Positions 25,407-33,193 of a stretch of 64,000 nt of DNA are shown one piece after another (within the stretch, counting starts at the first letter, position 1; each line of letters starts with the position of its first letter). Under the pieces are notes generated by a model. That model was not told the origin of the DNA. It was given only the letters and a program-made list of their open reading frames with translations, and did no database searches. This stretch comes from Candidatus Omnitrophota bacterium (GTDB lineage: Bacteria > Omnitrophota > Omnitrophia > Omnitrophales > Aquincolibacteriaceae): assembly GCA_903820505.1 (NCBI GenBank), contig CAIJHQ010000017.1, positions 1-64,000 of the forward strand. Direction: 5' to 3'. Both the position numbers and the translations under genes were made by a program.

Positions 25407-25429
25407 CCGTCCGCTCGGTTTGTTTTCCT

Positions 25430-25458
25430 TGAAAAAATCCCGCTGGGGGAATACTATC
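25430..25458 (+). promoter_or_regulatory. Promoter of metW, leaderless
   Basis: TTGAAA, 17-nt spacer, TACTAT (25453-25458), then 8 nt to the ATG at 25467. No ribosome binding site. Confidence 0.55.
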
Positions 25459-25466
25459 CTGATTCT

Positions 25467-26060
25467 ATGAAGCCAACGGCTGAACGGCTTGACCATCAGG
25501 CGATCTGCGGCCTTATCGAACCCGAAGCCAAGGTCCTCGACCTCGGTTGCGGGAACGGTGATCTTTTGCACTTGCTGGTCACTCAAAAGAAAGTGAAGGC
25601 CCAGGGCGTCGAGCTCAACAATGACGCCATCCACTCTTGCGTGGAAAAAGGTCTGAGCGTTATCCACAGCGACATCGACAGCGGCCTGCCTTATTATCCC
25701 GACCGGTCTTTCGATTACGTGATCCTGAACCAGAGCTTGCAGGAAGTGAAGGGCGTGGAGTCCGTGATCCGTGAAGCTCTCCGTGTCGGGAAGAAGGTTA
25801 TCATCGGTTTTCCCAATTTCGCGCATGTCGAAGCGCGTATCCTTCTTTGCTTCGGCGGCCGCGCACCGATCAGCTCGTCGCTGCCGTATGAGTGGTACAG
25901 TACGCCTAACTTGCGGTTCCTGGCGGTCAAGGACTTCCGGGACTTCTGCCGGCAGAAAGGTTACAAGATCCTGGCCGCGCGTTATCTGGGGAAGCGCGGA
26001 AAGGTTTTTTTCATGCCCAACCTTTGGGCGCTGCACGCCATCTTTGTTATTACGAAATAA
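25467..26060 (+). CDS. metW: Methionine biosynthesis protein MetW
   Basis: 197 residues. SAM-methyltransferase-like fold with motif VLDLGCGNGDLLHLL (about 22-36), QGVELNNDAI, SDIDSGLPYYPDRSFDYVIL, LQEVKG and the MetW-specific IGFPNFAHVEARI. MetW partners MetX in methionine synthesis; it does not act as an ordinary methyltransferase as far as is known. Usual length and usual place next to metX. The promoter just before its start suggests that it can be made independently of metX. Confidence 0.92.
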   Translation: MKPTAERLDHQAICGLIEPEAKVLDLGCGNGDLLHLLVTQKKVKAQGVELNNDAIHSCVEKGLSVIHSDIDSGLPYYPDRSFDYVILNQSLQEVKGVESVIREALRVGKKVIIGFPNFAHVEARILLCFGGRAPISSSLPYEWYSTPNLRFLAVKDFRDFCRQKGYKILAARYLGKRGKVFFMPNLWALHAIFVITK

Positions 26061-26099
26061 AAAAGGGGACAGACGTTCAGTGAACGTCTGTCCCCTTTT
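26061..26099. terminator. Perfect hairpin, bidirectional terminator between metW and thi4
   Basis: An 18-19 bp inverted repeat, AAAAGGGGACAGACGTTCA/TGAACGTCTGTCCCCTTTT, with A-runs and T-runs on both sides, so it can end transcription in both directions. It also carries the GGGGACAGAC core seen at 52777-52819. Confidence 0.75.
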
Positions 26100-26102
26100 A
26101 TT

Positions 26103-26888
26103 TTAAACCGCTGCGGTCGCCAGGAGCTTTTCCTTCACAAGACTCGCGACTTTGATCCCCGAGTGCAGCATGCCTCCGAAAGTCGGTCCCATTCTCGGAA
26201 TACCGTAGGCCGTGGAAACGGCCATGCCGGTCACGAAAAGTCCGGGGAAGATCTCACCGGTCTTTTCGACCAGCCGGTCTTCCGACCCGCACACATCCAT
26301 CGCACCGAAATCCTCGATCTTTAGAAGTTTTCTCCGTTCAAGGCTTTTCAACACCCAGGCGTCGTGGCCCGTGGCGTCGATCACGGCTTTGGACTCAAGA
26401 GCGATCGGGTCCACGCACGTGATGGCTTTCGGCAGTGCGGAGACAGGCGACCAGTTGATGACTGCGCCCTCCACGCGTCCGCCGCGGAGGACCACGTCGT
26501 CGAATTTCGTGAGGTTGAGGATCTGCACGCCCGCGTCGCAAGCGGCGGAGATTAGTTTCGAGCAGGCGGACGGCCCGTTGGCAACAAAAAGCCCTTTTTC
26601 CGTTTCCTTGTGGGGGACCCCGAGTTCCTCAAGGATCTTCTGGCTCGGGGCGCGGAACGTGAGGGTATTCATGAAATAGCCGCCGACCCAGAACCCGCCG
26701 CCGATATAGTTGTTGCTCTCGATGATCAGGGTCTTGAGACCGGCCTGAGCCAGATCCCTTCCGGCGATAAGGCCGCTGGGCCCGCCGCCTATGATGATCA
26801 CGTCTGAAGTGATGTAATCGTCAAACCACTGCATGAATTCTCTGACGATGGCGCGACTGATGCTTGACTCCGTGACTTTTGCGAACAT
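26103..26888 (-). CDS. thi4: Thiazole synthase Thi4-type
   Basis: 261 residues. FAD/NAD-binding fold with IIGGGPSGL (32-40) and the Thi4 signatures IGGGFWVGG, IDATGHDAWV and GIPRMGPTFGGM. It makes the adenylated thiazole of thiamine from NAD and glycine. The aligned catalytic position is Cys158 in AITCVDPIA, where methanogen multi-turnover enzymes have His; yeast and plant suicide enzymes have Cys. Sulfide- versus self-derived sulfur therefore cannot be assumed from the genome type. AAAAGGAG precedes the ATG. The leader carries a TPP riboswitch. Confidence 0.93.
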   Translation of the reverse strand: MFAKVTESSISRAIVREFMQWFDDYITSDVIIIGGGPSGLIAGRDLAQAGLKTLIIESNNYIGGGFWVGGYFMNTLTFRAPSQKILEELGVPHKETEKGLFVANGPSACSKLISAACDAGVQILNLTKFDDVVLRGGRVEGAVINWSPVSALPKAITCVDPIALESKAVIDATGHDAWVLKSLERRKLLKIEDFGAMDVCGSEDRLVEKTGEIFPGLFVTGMAVSTAYGIPRMGPTFGGMLHSGIKVASLVKEKLLATAAV

Positions 26889-26977
26889 GGTGGATCTCCT
26901 TTTCAGTGAGATCTGGGATAAAAGAGCCGGCGGTAAAGGCGGCCGGGGCCGAGAAGGGAAAATCTACTTCCTCCCTA

Positions 26978-27048
26978 TACTGCGTTCCATTTAAAATTAC
27001 GGGTTCGCAGTATTGTACCGTTAACCCTTTAAAAATGGAGAACGGTAC
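26978..27048 (+). repeat. REP-like element, copy A
   Basis: 71 bp closely matching the copy at 48806-48878: TACTGCGTT..., GGGTTCG.AG.ATTGTACCGTTA, ending AATGGAGAACGGTAC. It contains GTACCGTT/AACGGTAC, an inverted repeat. It abuts and slightly overlaps the 3' side of the TPP aptamer in the thi4 leader. Confidence 0.6.
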
Positions 27049-27130
27049 TACGCTGGTATTATCCAGATCAGGTTCATCGGGTCATCCGCTTCCGCGGAAC
27101 TCTCAGGCCGGTCAACGACCTCCCCGTTTT
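27041..27130 (-). promoter_or_regulatory. TPP riboswitch upstream of thi4
   Basis: On the minus strand the conserved THI-box elements are present in order: CTGAGAG (27100-27106), ACCCGATGAACCTGATCTGG, and ATAATACCAGCGTAG. The closing P1 stem pairs AACGG with CCGTT. About 150 bases separate the aptamer from the thi4 ATG and contain a REP-like copy that can form alternative hairpins. Thiamine pyrophosphate should repress thi4. Confidence 0.9.
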
Positions 27131-27195
27131 TGGAACAGGGGTATTTAAGCAGACCGGCGCGTTTTTCGCAATGTTTTTGGGGCGCAAGATTATGG

Positions 27196-27201
27196 TATAA
27201 T
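27196..27201 (+). promoter_or_regulatory. -10 box of queF, leaderless
   Basis: TATAAT, then 8 nt to the ATG at 27210. The -35 is weak (a T-rich stretch near 27173). No ribosome binding site, so the mRNA is probably leaderless. Confidence 0.45.
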
Positions 27202-27209
27202 CCCGCGCT

Positions 27210-27581
27210 ATGCCGTCACAACCTTCGAAGAGTCTCGAGATATTCAGGAACCCCAAGCCGGGCCGCGAGTATGAGATCGACCTGGAATGCCCGGAGTTTA
27301 CCTGCCTCTGTCCGAAGACCGGGCAACCTGATTTCGCAATGATCCGCATTTCCTACGTCCCCGATGAATTCTGCGTCGAGCTCAAGAGCCTGAAGCTTTA
27401 TTTCTGGAGTTACCGCAATGAGGGTGCCTTTCATGAAGCGGTCACGAACAAGATCCTCGATGATCTCACGAAGGCGACGAGGCCCCGGAGGATGACGGTC
27501 GAGGCCGATTTTTATGTCCGCGGTGGGATCCATACCGTGGTCCGCGCTCATTATTCAAAAAAATCCAGGAGAAATTCCTGA
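27210..27581 (+). CDS. queF: NADPH-dependent 7-cyano-7-deazaguanine reductase
   Basis: 123 residues, type I QueF length. Catalytic Cys34 and Asp41 sit in [14 protein letters not shown], and the NADPH-binding ESKSL-like motif appears as [16 protein letters not shown] followed by FHE. It reduces preQ0 to preQ1 in queuosine synthesis. No other queuosine gene is adjacent. Divergent from thi4 and closely followed by tpx. Confidence 0.93.
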   Translation: MPSQPSKSLEIFRNPKPGREYEIDLECPEFTCLCPKTGQPDFAMIRISYVPDEFCVELKSLKLYFWSYRNEGAFHEAVTNKILDDLTKATRPRRMTVEADFYVRGGIHTVVRAHYSKKSRRNS

Positions 27582-27607
27582 TCTTTAGCTGCAGCGGAGG
27601 CGATCCC

Positions 27608-28147
27608 ATGGCACAGGAACGGAAAAACGCGGTCACTTTTCAGGGCGGGCCTTTGACTCTTCTCGGCCCGGAACTTAAAGCGGGCGACAAGGCCCCCGAT
27701 TTCAAGGTCGTGGGGACGGACCTGAAGCCCGTCACACTGGCTTCTTCTCAGGGAAAGACGCGGCTCATCAGTGTCGTTCCTTCGATCGACACGCCGGTTT
27801 GTGATCTCCAGACGAAGCGGTTCAACCAGGAAGCGTCCAAACTTCCGGGAAACGTCGCGGTCCTGACCGTTAGCATGGACCTGCCGTTCGCTCAGCAGCG
27901 GTGGTGCGGTCTCGCGGGCGCGGATAAAGTGCAAATGCTTTCGGATTATCAGGAACATTCTTTCGGACAGGCGTACGGTGTCCTGATCAAGGAGTTGAAA
28001 CTCCTCAGCCGGGCGATCTTCGTTATCGGACCGGACAACAAGGTCCAGTATGTCGAATATATCAAAGAGATCACGCAGCATCCCGATTATGACAAGGCGC
28101 TCGCGGCTCTCAAGGGCAAGTGCTGCCCCGGCACTGTAAAATGTTAA
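27608..28147 (+). CDS. tpx: Thiol peroxidase (atypical 2-Cys peroxiredoxin)
   Basis: 179 residues. Peroxidatic Cys65 in PSIDTPVCDLQTKRFN and resolving Cys100 in RWCGLAGAD match Tpx. It reduces peroxides, preferring alkyl hydroperoxides, using thioredoxin. The C-terminus has three extra Cys (GKCCPGTVKC), unusual for Tpx and perhaps able to bind metal or form an extra disulfide. It lies 26 bp downstream of queF with GGAGG before the ATG. Confidence 0.93.
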   Translation: MAQERKNAVTFQGGPLTLLGPELKAGDKAPDFKVVGTDLKPVTLASSQGKTRLISVVPSIDTPVCDLQTKRFNQEASKLPGNVAVLTVSMDLPFAQQRWCGLAGADKVQMLSDYQEHSFGQAYGVLIKELKLLSRAIFVIGPDNKVQYVEYIKEITQHPDYDKALAALKGKCCPGTVKC

Positions 28148-28188
28148 CGGTTGTCGGGGCTGTACTTGCCAACCTTTATTTGGATCCA

Positions 28189-28593
28189 ATGAGGGCAAGT
28201 GCTGTTCCGGCGTTGTTACGGGTAAATGCCGTGGTTAGAAGGATCGTGTTCGTTCTTGCGCTTTCGGTTCTTTTCACGATACCCGCGAACGTCCGGGCAT
28301 CGGAGCCCATGCTAAAGACCTTGAGCGCCCATATGGTCAAGGTTGCGGCGGACGGTTCCGGGATCGAAGTGGATTTCAGGCATCCGGCCACCGGGAAGGT
28401 CCACAGGATGGCATTCGTCGCCGACGGGCAGACCGGCCTTAGCGGGATCAGCAAACTTACGGAATTACGGGCGGGGCAGGTGGTGAACATCGATTATGTG
28501 GAGGACGCGAGAGGCCGCCTGTGCATCCGCCGGATCGCGCGCGTGAAACTTTCCGGTCCGCCGCCCGGCCTTGAGAGTTTCCGTGGTCTCTAA
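28189..28593 (+). CDS. Hypothetical exported protein
   Basis: About 134 residues. A hydrophobic segment (IVFVLALSVLFTIPANVRA) ends in a signal-peptidase-like site, so it is probably periplasmic. The mature part is beta-rich and contains GIEVDFRHPATGKVH and NIDYVEDARGRLCIRRI. No family recognised. The start is uncertain; in-frame ATGs at 28120 and 28141 overlap tpx, and 28189 gives a better signal peptide. The following TPR gene overlaps its end. Confidence 0.55.
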   Translation: MRASAVPALLRVNAVVRRIVFVLALSVLFTIPANVRASEPMLKTLSAHMVKVAADGSGIEVDFRHPATGKVHRMAFVADGQTGLSGISKLTELRAGQVVNIDYVEDARGRLCIRRIARVKLSGPPPGLESFRGL

Positions 28594-29398
28594 GGACTTC
28601 TTTTTTGTCGCGGTCGTTTTTTGCCTTCTTGCCGCGGCCGCGCCGCTCGTCCATGGCGGGCCCCCTCAGGGGAATGACGAAAGTGATGAAGGGCAAGGCG
28701 GGTCCGATGGGAAATATTCCGGATGGAGCGAATCGGAATTGTACGCCGCCGACAAGGATATGAGAAGCAAGCTTGCCCTGGAGCCCGGCAACGCGGCCTA
28801 TTATTTCGAACTTTCCAACATTGACGCCGCTATTTTCGACCGGTTGCGGAAAGGGAAAACCCCGGGCGACTGGTTGTGGAGGAGCGGGGAAGCTCTGGAG
28901 AAGGTCGTGATGCTGGATCCCGCGAACAAGATCGCGTATTACAATCTCGGCGTGGTTTATAAACGCCAGGGGCGCATGGAAAGAGCGCGCGAGGAGCTGA
29001 AAAAAGGCGTCGCGCGTTGTAATATCAAGGAGGAAGCCATTCTGACCGCGGCTTTCTGGACCCAGATCGGGGAGACTTACGCGGAACAGGGATTTTTCGA
29101 GGAGGCCCAGGCGGCATATCTCAAGGCCGGGGAGTGCGATCCCGGAAATCAGGATGTTCAGGCGGCCCTCGCGGAACTTCGTACCAGGATCCAGTCGGCC
29201 GAAGGCGGCAAATCTTCAATACCTTTCTCCATGGCTCCTACGACGAGCGGAAATATGGCCGCCGCAATGTCCGGCGATCCCACGGCCATCGAAAACAACA
29301 AATACCAAGGGGCCGCTCAGGCGCTTCCTTACTTGGGACAAATGGTCGCGCAGAAATTTTCGGGGGCCGGTTCGGGCGACCAGGACAGCGGTCAGTGA
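28583..29398 (+). CDS. Exported TPR-repeat protein
   Basis: About 271 residues. Signal peptide FFFVAVVFCLLAAAAPLVHG. Residues about 60-210 contain TPR-like helices: an acidic/Gly-rich start, then helical pairs around NKIAYYNLGVVYKRQGRMERA and the QIGETYAEQGFFEEAQAAYLKAGE repeat. The tail is Ser/Gly/Met-rich. Start uncertain (GTG 28583 or TTG 28571). It overlaps the previous gene and is coupled to the HAD gene that follows. TPR domains mediate protein contacts; partner unknown. Confidence 0.7.
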   Translation: MVSKDFFFVAVVFCLLAAAAPLVHGGPPQGNDESDEGQGGSDGKYSGWSESELYAADKDMRSKLALEPGNAAYYFELSNIDAAIFDRLRKGKTPGDWLWRSGEALEKVVMLDPANKIAYYNLGVVYKRQGRMERAREELKKGVARCNIKEEAILTAAFWTQIGETYAEQGFFEEAQAAYLKAGECDPGNQDVQAALAELRTRIQSAEGGKSSIPFSMAPTTSGNMAAAMSGDPTAIENNKYQGAAQALPYLGQMVAQKFSGAGSGDQDSGQ

Positions 29399-29406
29399 GA
29401 GGTCCG

Positions 29407-30135
29407 GTGAAACCGCGAAGGATCATTCCCGCCGGGACACGCGCCATCTTTTTTGACGCGGGGGGCACGCTTTTCCGTCCCTATCCATCCGTGGGGTACT
29501 ATTACAGCAAGGTCGCGGCGTGCCACGGATGCAAAGTCGGCGCCAGGGAGATCGAGGCGGCGTTCCGGCGCGTGTGGTATGAGCATGACGGTATCGGGGA
29601 TCTGAAACGCTACTGCGATGAGAAGGTCGAGAAGATCTTTTGGAAGAAGATCGTTTCCAAGATCTTCAAAGACCTGAAAGGAATCCGGTCCTTCGATCTT
29701 TTTTTTGACGAACTGCACGCGCTTTTCGGCGAGCCGTCGGTCTGGAAACTTTTTCCCGAGGTGAAGGCTGTTTTGCGGGCCTTGAAGAAAAAAGGTTTTA
29801 TTCTCGGGCTGGTCTCGAACTGGGACAGCCGCCTTTTGAAATTGTGCGCGGGACTCGAGCTGGACCCTTTTTTGGATTTTAAAGTGATCTCGGCGGTTTT
29901 CGGGGCCGCCAAACCCAGTCCGAAGATCTTTGAAGAAGCTCTGCGGATAGCCGGTGTCCGTGCGGGCGAAGCGTTGCATGTGGGAGACAGTCTTGGGGAC
30001 GATATCCGCGGCGCCCATGAGGCCGGTATTAAAGCCGTTTGGGTGGACCGGTCGCGGCGGCACGGGACCTTGCCCAAGGATCACCGGGATTTTGTGACGG
30101 CGGTCCGGGACCTACGCGAACTGATCAGAGGATGA
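29407..30135 (+). CDS. HAD-superfamily hydrolase
   Basis: 242 residues. Motif I is FFDAGGTLF with the nucleophile Asp; motif II Ser/Thr is in LVSNWD; motif III Lys is in AAKPSPKIF; motif IV is VGDSLGDDIRGA. This is subfamily IA, close to the REG2/HDHD3 type. A phosphatase for a small phosphorylated metabolite is expected; the substrate is unknown. Start GTG 29407 is preferred because GAGAGG lies 4 nt upstream; GTG 29395 overlaps the upstream stop by GTGA and is also possible. The upstream open frame is not coding. Confidence 0.8.
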   Translation: MKPRRIIPAGTRAIFFDAGGTLFRPYPSVGYYYSKVAACHGCKVGAREIEAAFRRVWYEHDGIGDLKRYCDEKVEKIFWKKIVSKIFKDLKGIRSFDLFFDELHALFGEPSVWKLFPEVKAVLRALKKKGFILGLVSNWDSRLLKLCAGLELDPFLDFKVISAVFGAAKPSPKIFEEALRIAGVRAGEALHVGDSLGDDIRGAHEAGIKAVWVDRSRRHGTLPKDHRDFVTAVRDLRELIRG

Positions 30136-30136
30136 A

Positions 30137-30757
30137 ATGACGGACAATAAGAACATCATCGTGCTGGACGTCGAAACGCAAAAGTCGTTCAAAGAGGTCG
30201 GAAAATCCAAGGCCATGGGTCTTTCCAAGCTGAAGGTGTCTGTGGTCGGAGTATACGATTATTTGACGGAGCAGTACTTATCCTACGAAGAAAAGGACAT
30301 GATGAAGCTCGACCAGCGTCTCCAGGCCGCGGACCTTATCATCGGGTTCAATATCCGGCATTTTGACATGGCGGTCCTGGCCCCTTATCTTTTCGCGCCG
30401 GTCGCGAATCTTCCGGTGCTGGATCTTCTGGAGGAAATTGAAAAGGTCCGGGGACACAGGGCAAGTCTTGACAGCGTTGCGCGCGCGACGATCAAAAGAG
30501 GGAAGTCCGGGGACGGCGCCGAGGCGCTCGTTCTTTTCAAAGAAGGTCGGATGGAGGAGCTCAAGAAATATTGTCTGGATGACGTACGTCTGACCCGGGA
30601 GATCTTCGAATACGGGTGCCGCGAGGGGAAGATCTTTTTTACCTCAAGCTGGGACTTCAAGACGTACGAGATTCCGGTGGGTTGGAAACGGACGGCCGAA
30701 GAGTTCCTGAACAAGAAGAAAGAAAATAAAACCGATTTCCCATCAAGTTTATTTTAA
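30137..30757 (+). CDS. DEDD-type 3'-5' exonuclease-like protein (RNase H fold)
   Basis: 206 residues. Exonuclease motifs of the DEDDy class are visible: IIVLDVETQ (Asp11, Glu13), a GFNIRHFDM segment, and YCLDDVRLT in which Tyr and Asp are spaced as in ExoIII. It resembles the YprB-type RNase H-like domain without the helicase part. Probable nucleic-acid exonuclease; substrate unknown. GAGG before the ATG. One base separates it from the HAD gene. Confidence 0.72.
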   Translation: MTDNKNIIVLDVETQKSFKEVGKSKAMGLSKLKVSVVGVYDYLTEQYLSYEEKDMMKLDQRLQAADLIIGFNIRHFDMAVLAPYLFAPVANLPVLDLLEEIEKVRGHRASLDSVARATIKRGKSGDGAEALVLFKEGRMEELKKYCLDDVRLTREIFEYGCREGKIFFTSSWDFKTYEIPVGWKRTAEEFLNKKKENKTDFPSSLF

Positions 30758-30769
30758 GACAGGAGCGTT

Positions 30770-31972
30770 ATGCTGGAGACGGTCGTGAATTATTTCAGTT
30801 TTTTCCTTTTAGGGATCGGACTCAACCTGACGCCGTGCGTTTATCCCATGCTGACGATCACGCTTTCGCTTTTTCGCAGCGCGGAAGGGGAACATCACCG
30901 GCACTCGTTCTGGCGAGCGCTCCTTTACGTGGCCGGGATCACGGTAATGTATACCGCGCTGGGCGTGACGGCGGCTTATACGGGACAATTTTTCGGGGGA
31001 CTGCTCCAGAATTTCTGGGTCCTCGTTCTGATCGGTTCTTTCATCATCGCCCTCTCTTTCAGCATGTTCGGCCTTTATACTTTTCGGCTGCCCGCCTGGC
31101 TTGTGCCCCAGCAGGGAGCTTCCTCACGGCGGTCGGCCCTGGGCCTGTTTTTTTCCGGGGCCCTGGTCGGTCTGATTGCCGCGCCCTGCATGGGACCGGT
31201 GGTGCTCGCTCTTCTGGCGCACGTCGGCCGGGAAAAGAACGTCGTGTTCGGGGCGGTCTCTTTTTTCATGCTGGCGCTCGGTCTGGGGATGCCTTACCTG
31301 GTGCTCGGGACCTTTTCGGCACTTTTGAAAAAGTTGCCGAAGTCCGGCGCCTGGCTGGTCTGGGTCGAACGGGCCTTGGGCGTCGTCCTTTTCACTTTCG
31401 GATGTTTTTATCTGATCATTGCCTTCCGCTGGCCGATCATGCCGTGGCTGATCCCGTCCGCTTTGCTGGGCGGCGGTGTTTACCTGGGGTGGATCGAGGG
31501 CGTGGACGGAAAATCTCCCCAATTCGGAATTTTCAAAAAGATCGCGGGAAGTCTGTTCGGGATCGCCGGGATCGTGATGATGCTTTATGTGACCGGTTTT
31601 TCCCCGAAACCCGGGGTCGTTTGGGAAAAGTACCGCGCCGGGATCCTCGAGGAAGCGAAGGCGGCCGGTCAGCCGGTCATCCTGGATTTTTACGCCGATT
31701 GGTGCATTCCATGCCATGAGCTCGACCGGTTCACTTATACGGACCCGAGGGTCATCGATCTTCTGAAGAATTTCCGGAGGATCAAGATCGACACCACGTC
31801 CGTGGACACGCAGGAGATCGAGGACGTCGTCCTCAAATTCGGCGTTTACGGGGTTCCGTCCATTTTTTTCCTGGACGCGAAGGGCCGGGAAGTAAAGGAG
31901 CTCCGGATGACGGGATTCGTGTCGCCCGATGAATTCGTCGCGGCCGTCCGTGCTTCGGGGCTCCAAACTTGA
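30770..31972 (+). CDS. dsbD: DsbD/CcdA-type thiol:disulfide interchange protein with C-terminal thioredoxin
   Basis: 400 residues. The membrane part (about 1-280) has eight or so helices with the CcdA cysteines in NLTPCVYPM and AAPCMGPV. A thioredoxin-like domain (about 290-400) has the active site WCIPCHEL near residue 315. The N-terminal periplasmic immunoglobulin-like domain of E. coli DsbD is absent. It moves electrons from cytoplasmic thioredoxin to periplasmic thiols. The DsbA-like and MauE-like genes at 56460 and 57233 could use this system. Confidence 0.88.
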   Translation: MLETVVNYFSFFLLGIGLNLTPCVYPMLTITLSLFRSAEGEHHRHSFWRALLYVAGITVMYTALGVTAAYTGQFFGGLLQNFWVLVLIGSFIIALSFSMFGLYTFRLPAWLVPQQGASSRRSALGLFFSGALVGLIAAPCMGPVVLALLAHVGREKNVVFGAVSFFMLALGLGMPYLVLGTFSALLKKLPKSGAWLVWVERALGVVLFTFGCFYLIIAFRWPIMPWLIPSALLGGGVYLGWIEGVDGKSPQFGIFKKIAGSLFGIAGIVMMLYVTGFSPKPGVVWEKYRAGILEEAKAAGQPVILDFYADWCIPCHELDRFTYTDPRVIDLLKNFRRIKIDTTSVDTQEIEDVVLKFGVYGVPSIFFLDAKGREVKELRMTGFVSPDEFVAAVRASGLQT

Positions 31973-31997
31973 CAAAGCGGGGAAGGGCTCCTATGAT
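31969..31997 (+). promoter_or_regulatory. Promoter of the Lpt permease gene
   Basis: TTGACA (overlapping the dsbD stop), 17-nt spacer, TATGAT (31992-31997). This is one of the best consensus promoters in the window. Confidence 0.7.
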
Positions 31998-32039
31998 GCC
32001 CCGAGTCGTGCAACGAACACATGAGAGACACCATTCAGC

Positions 32040-33119
32040 ATGAAGATCCTCCAGCGCTACGTTCTTAAAGAGCTTTTATTGCCGTGTTTGATCTGCTTTT
32101 CGGTCCTCTGTTTCATCTTTCTGACGGGGTATCTCGTCAAAATGGCGGACATGATCATCGGCCGCGGGGTTCCGTTCACCAACACTCTCTATGTCCTGCT
32201 GCTTTCCCTGCCTTCCGTGATCAGCTGGACGGCGCCGATGAGCCTTTTGACGGGCGTTCTGATCGTCTTCGGGGGTTTTTCCCAGCATAACGAGTTCCGT
32301 GCCATGAAGGCGTCCGGCGTCCATCCGCTGAGATTTATGATGCCGCCGCTTATCCTCGGTTTCGCGCTGAGCGTCTGCATGTTCGTTTTCAATGATCAGG
32401 TCGGGCCCGTCGCGCGTTTTGAGTTCCGGAAGGTCACAAAAAAGATCATCATGCAGCATCCCATGGCGCTCATCGAGCCCGGGCGTTTCGTGAAGATCAG
32501 CAATAATATCCTTTTTCTTGCCAAACGGGTGGAAGGGAATGTGATGAGGGATATCGTGGCGCATGAGGGCGTGGATACGGACAATCCCGTGCGCACGATC
32601 GTCGCGGACCGCGGCGAGATCAAAATGGACCCGGACACCGGCCAGCTGGAGGTCCGTCTTTACGACGGCAGCGTCTCGGAATCGCAGGACAAGGGCATTC
32701 AGTCCGTGCAGTTCAAGACCTACAGGTTCCCGACCCTTGAAGAGAACGATCTCCGCAAAATGGGAAAAAAGAAAAAGGACATGTCTCTCGCGGAACTGCT
32801 TGTGGAGGTTTCGGAAAAGATGGAGAAAAAAGACCGGCGCGAGATCTGGGCCGTGTTCCACCAGAGGATCTCCTTTTCTTTCGCGGCCCTGGTGTTCATG
32901 TTCATCGGCATCCCGATCGCCTGTATCGTGAAGCGCGGGGAAGTGGTGATCAGTTTCGGGATCTCGATGGCGGCGATGAGCCTTTATTACATTCTTTTCG
33001 CGATCGCCCAGGCTATGGCGTCCCGCGGTGTGCTTCCCCCCTACGTCAGTCTCTGGATCCCCAATATCATCCTCATCGGCGCCGGCACCTGGCTTCTCCG
33101 CAAAGCCGTCCTTTCTTAG
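32040..33119 (+). CDS. LptF/LptG-family permease
   Basis: 359 residues. Six transmembrane helices: three at the N-terminus (about 10-120), then a periplasmic region (about 125-265), then three at the C-terminus. The RYVLKELLLPCLICF start, EFRAMKASGVHP and IPIACIVKRGEVVISFGIS regions match the YjgP/YjgQ family. It is the membrane part of the LPS transporter LptB2FG. Only one of the two paralogues is present here, so F or G cannot be decided. Supports a Gram-negative envelope. Confidence 0.88.
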   Translation: MKILQRYVLKELLLPCLICFSVLCFIFLTGYLVKMADMIIGRGVPFTNTLYVLLLSLPSVISWTAPMSLLTGVLIVFGGFSQHNEFRAMKASGVHPLRFMMPPLILGFALSVCMFVFNDQVGPVARFEFRKVTKKIIMQHPMALIEPGRFVKISNNILFLAKRVEGNVMRDIVAHEGVDTDNPVRTIVADRGEIKMDPDTGQLEVRLYDGSVSESQDKGIQSVQFKTYRFPTLEENDLRKMGKKKKDMSLAELLVEVSEKMEKKDRREIWAVFHQRISFSFAALVFMFIGIPIACIVKRGEVVISFGISMAAMSLYYILFAIAQAMASRGVLPPYVSLWIPNIILIGAGTWLLRKAVLS

Positions 33120-33193
33120 TCAACGGCTGAAGAGATCAGCTCAAAGATGAAAATCCTGCAGAAGCGGTCTGTTCCTTAACTCGCGGTCCCGGT

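Noticed and set aside
30770-31972. Full-length DsbD with periplasmic N-domain
   Set aside because: The chain starts directly at the CcdA-like membrane part; the N-domain is missing rather than split off into another gene nearby.
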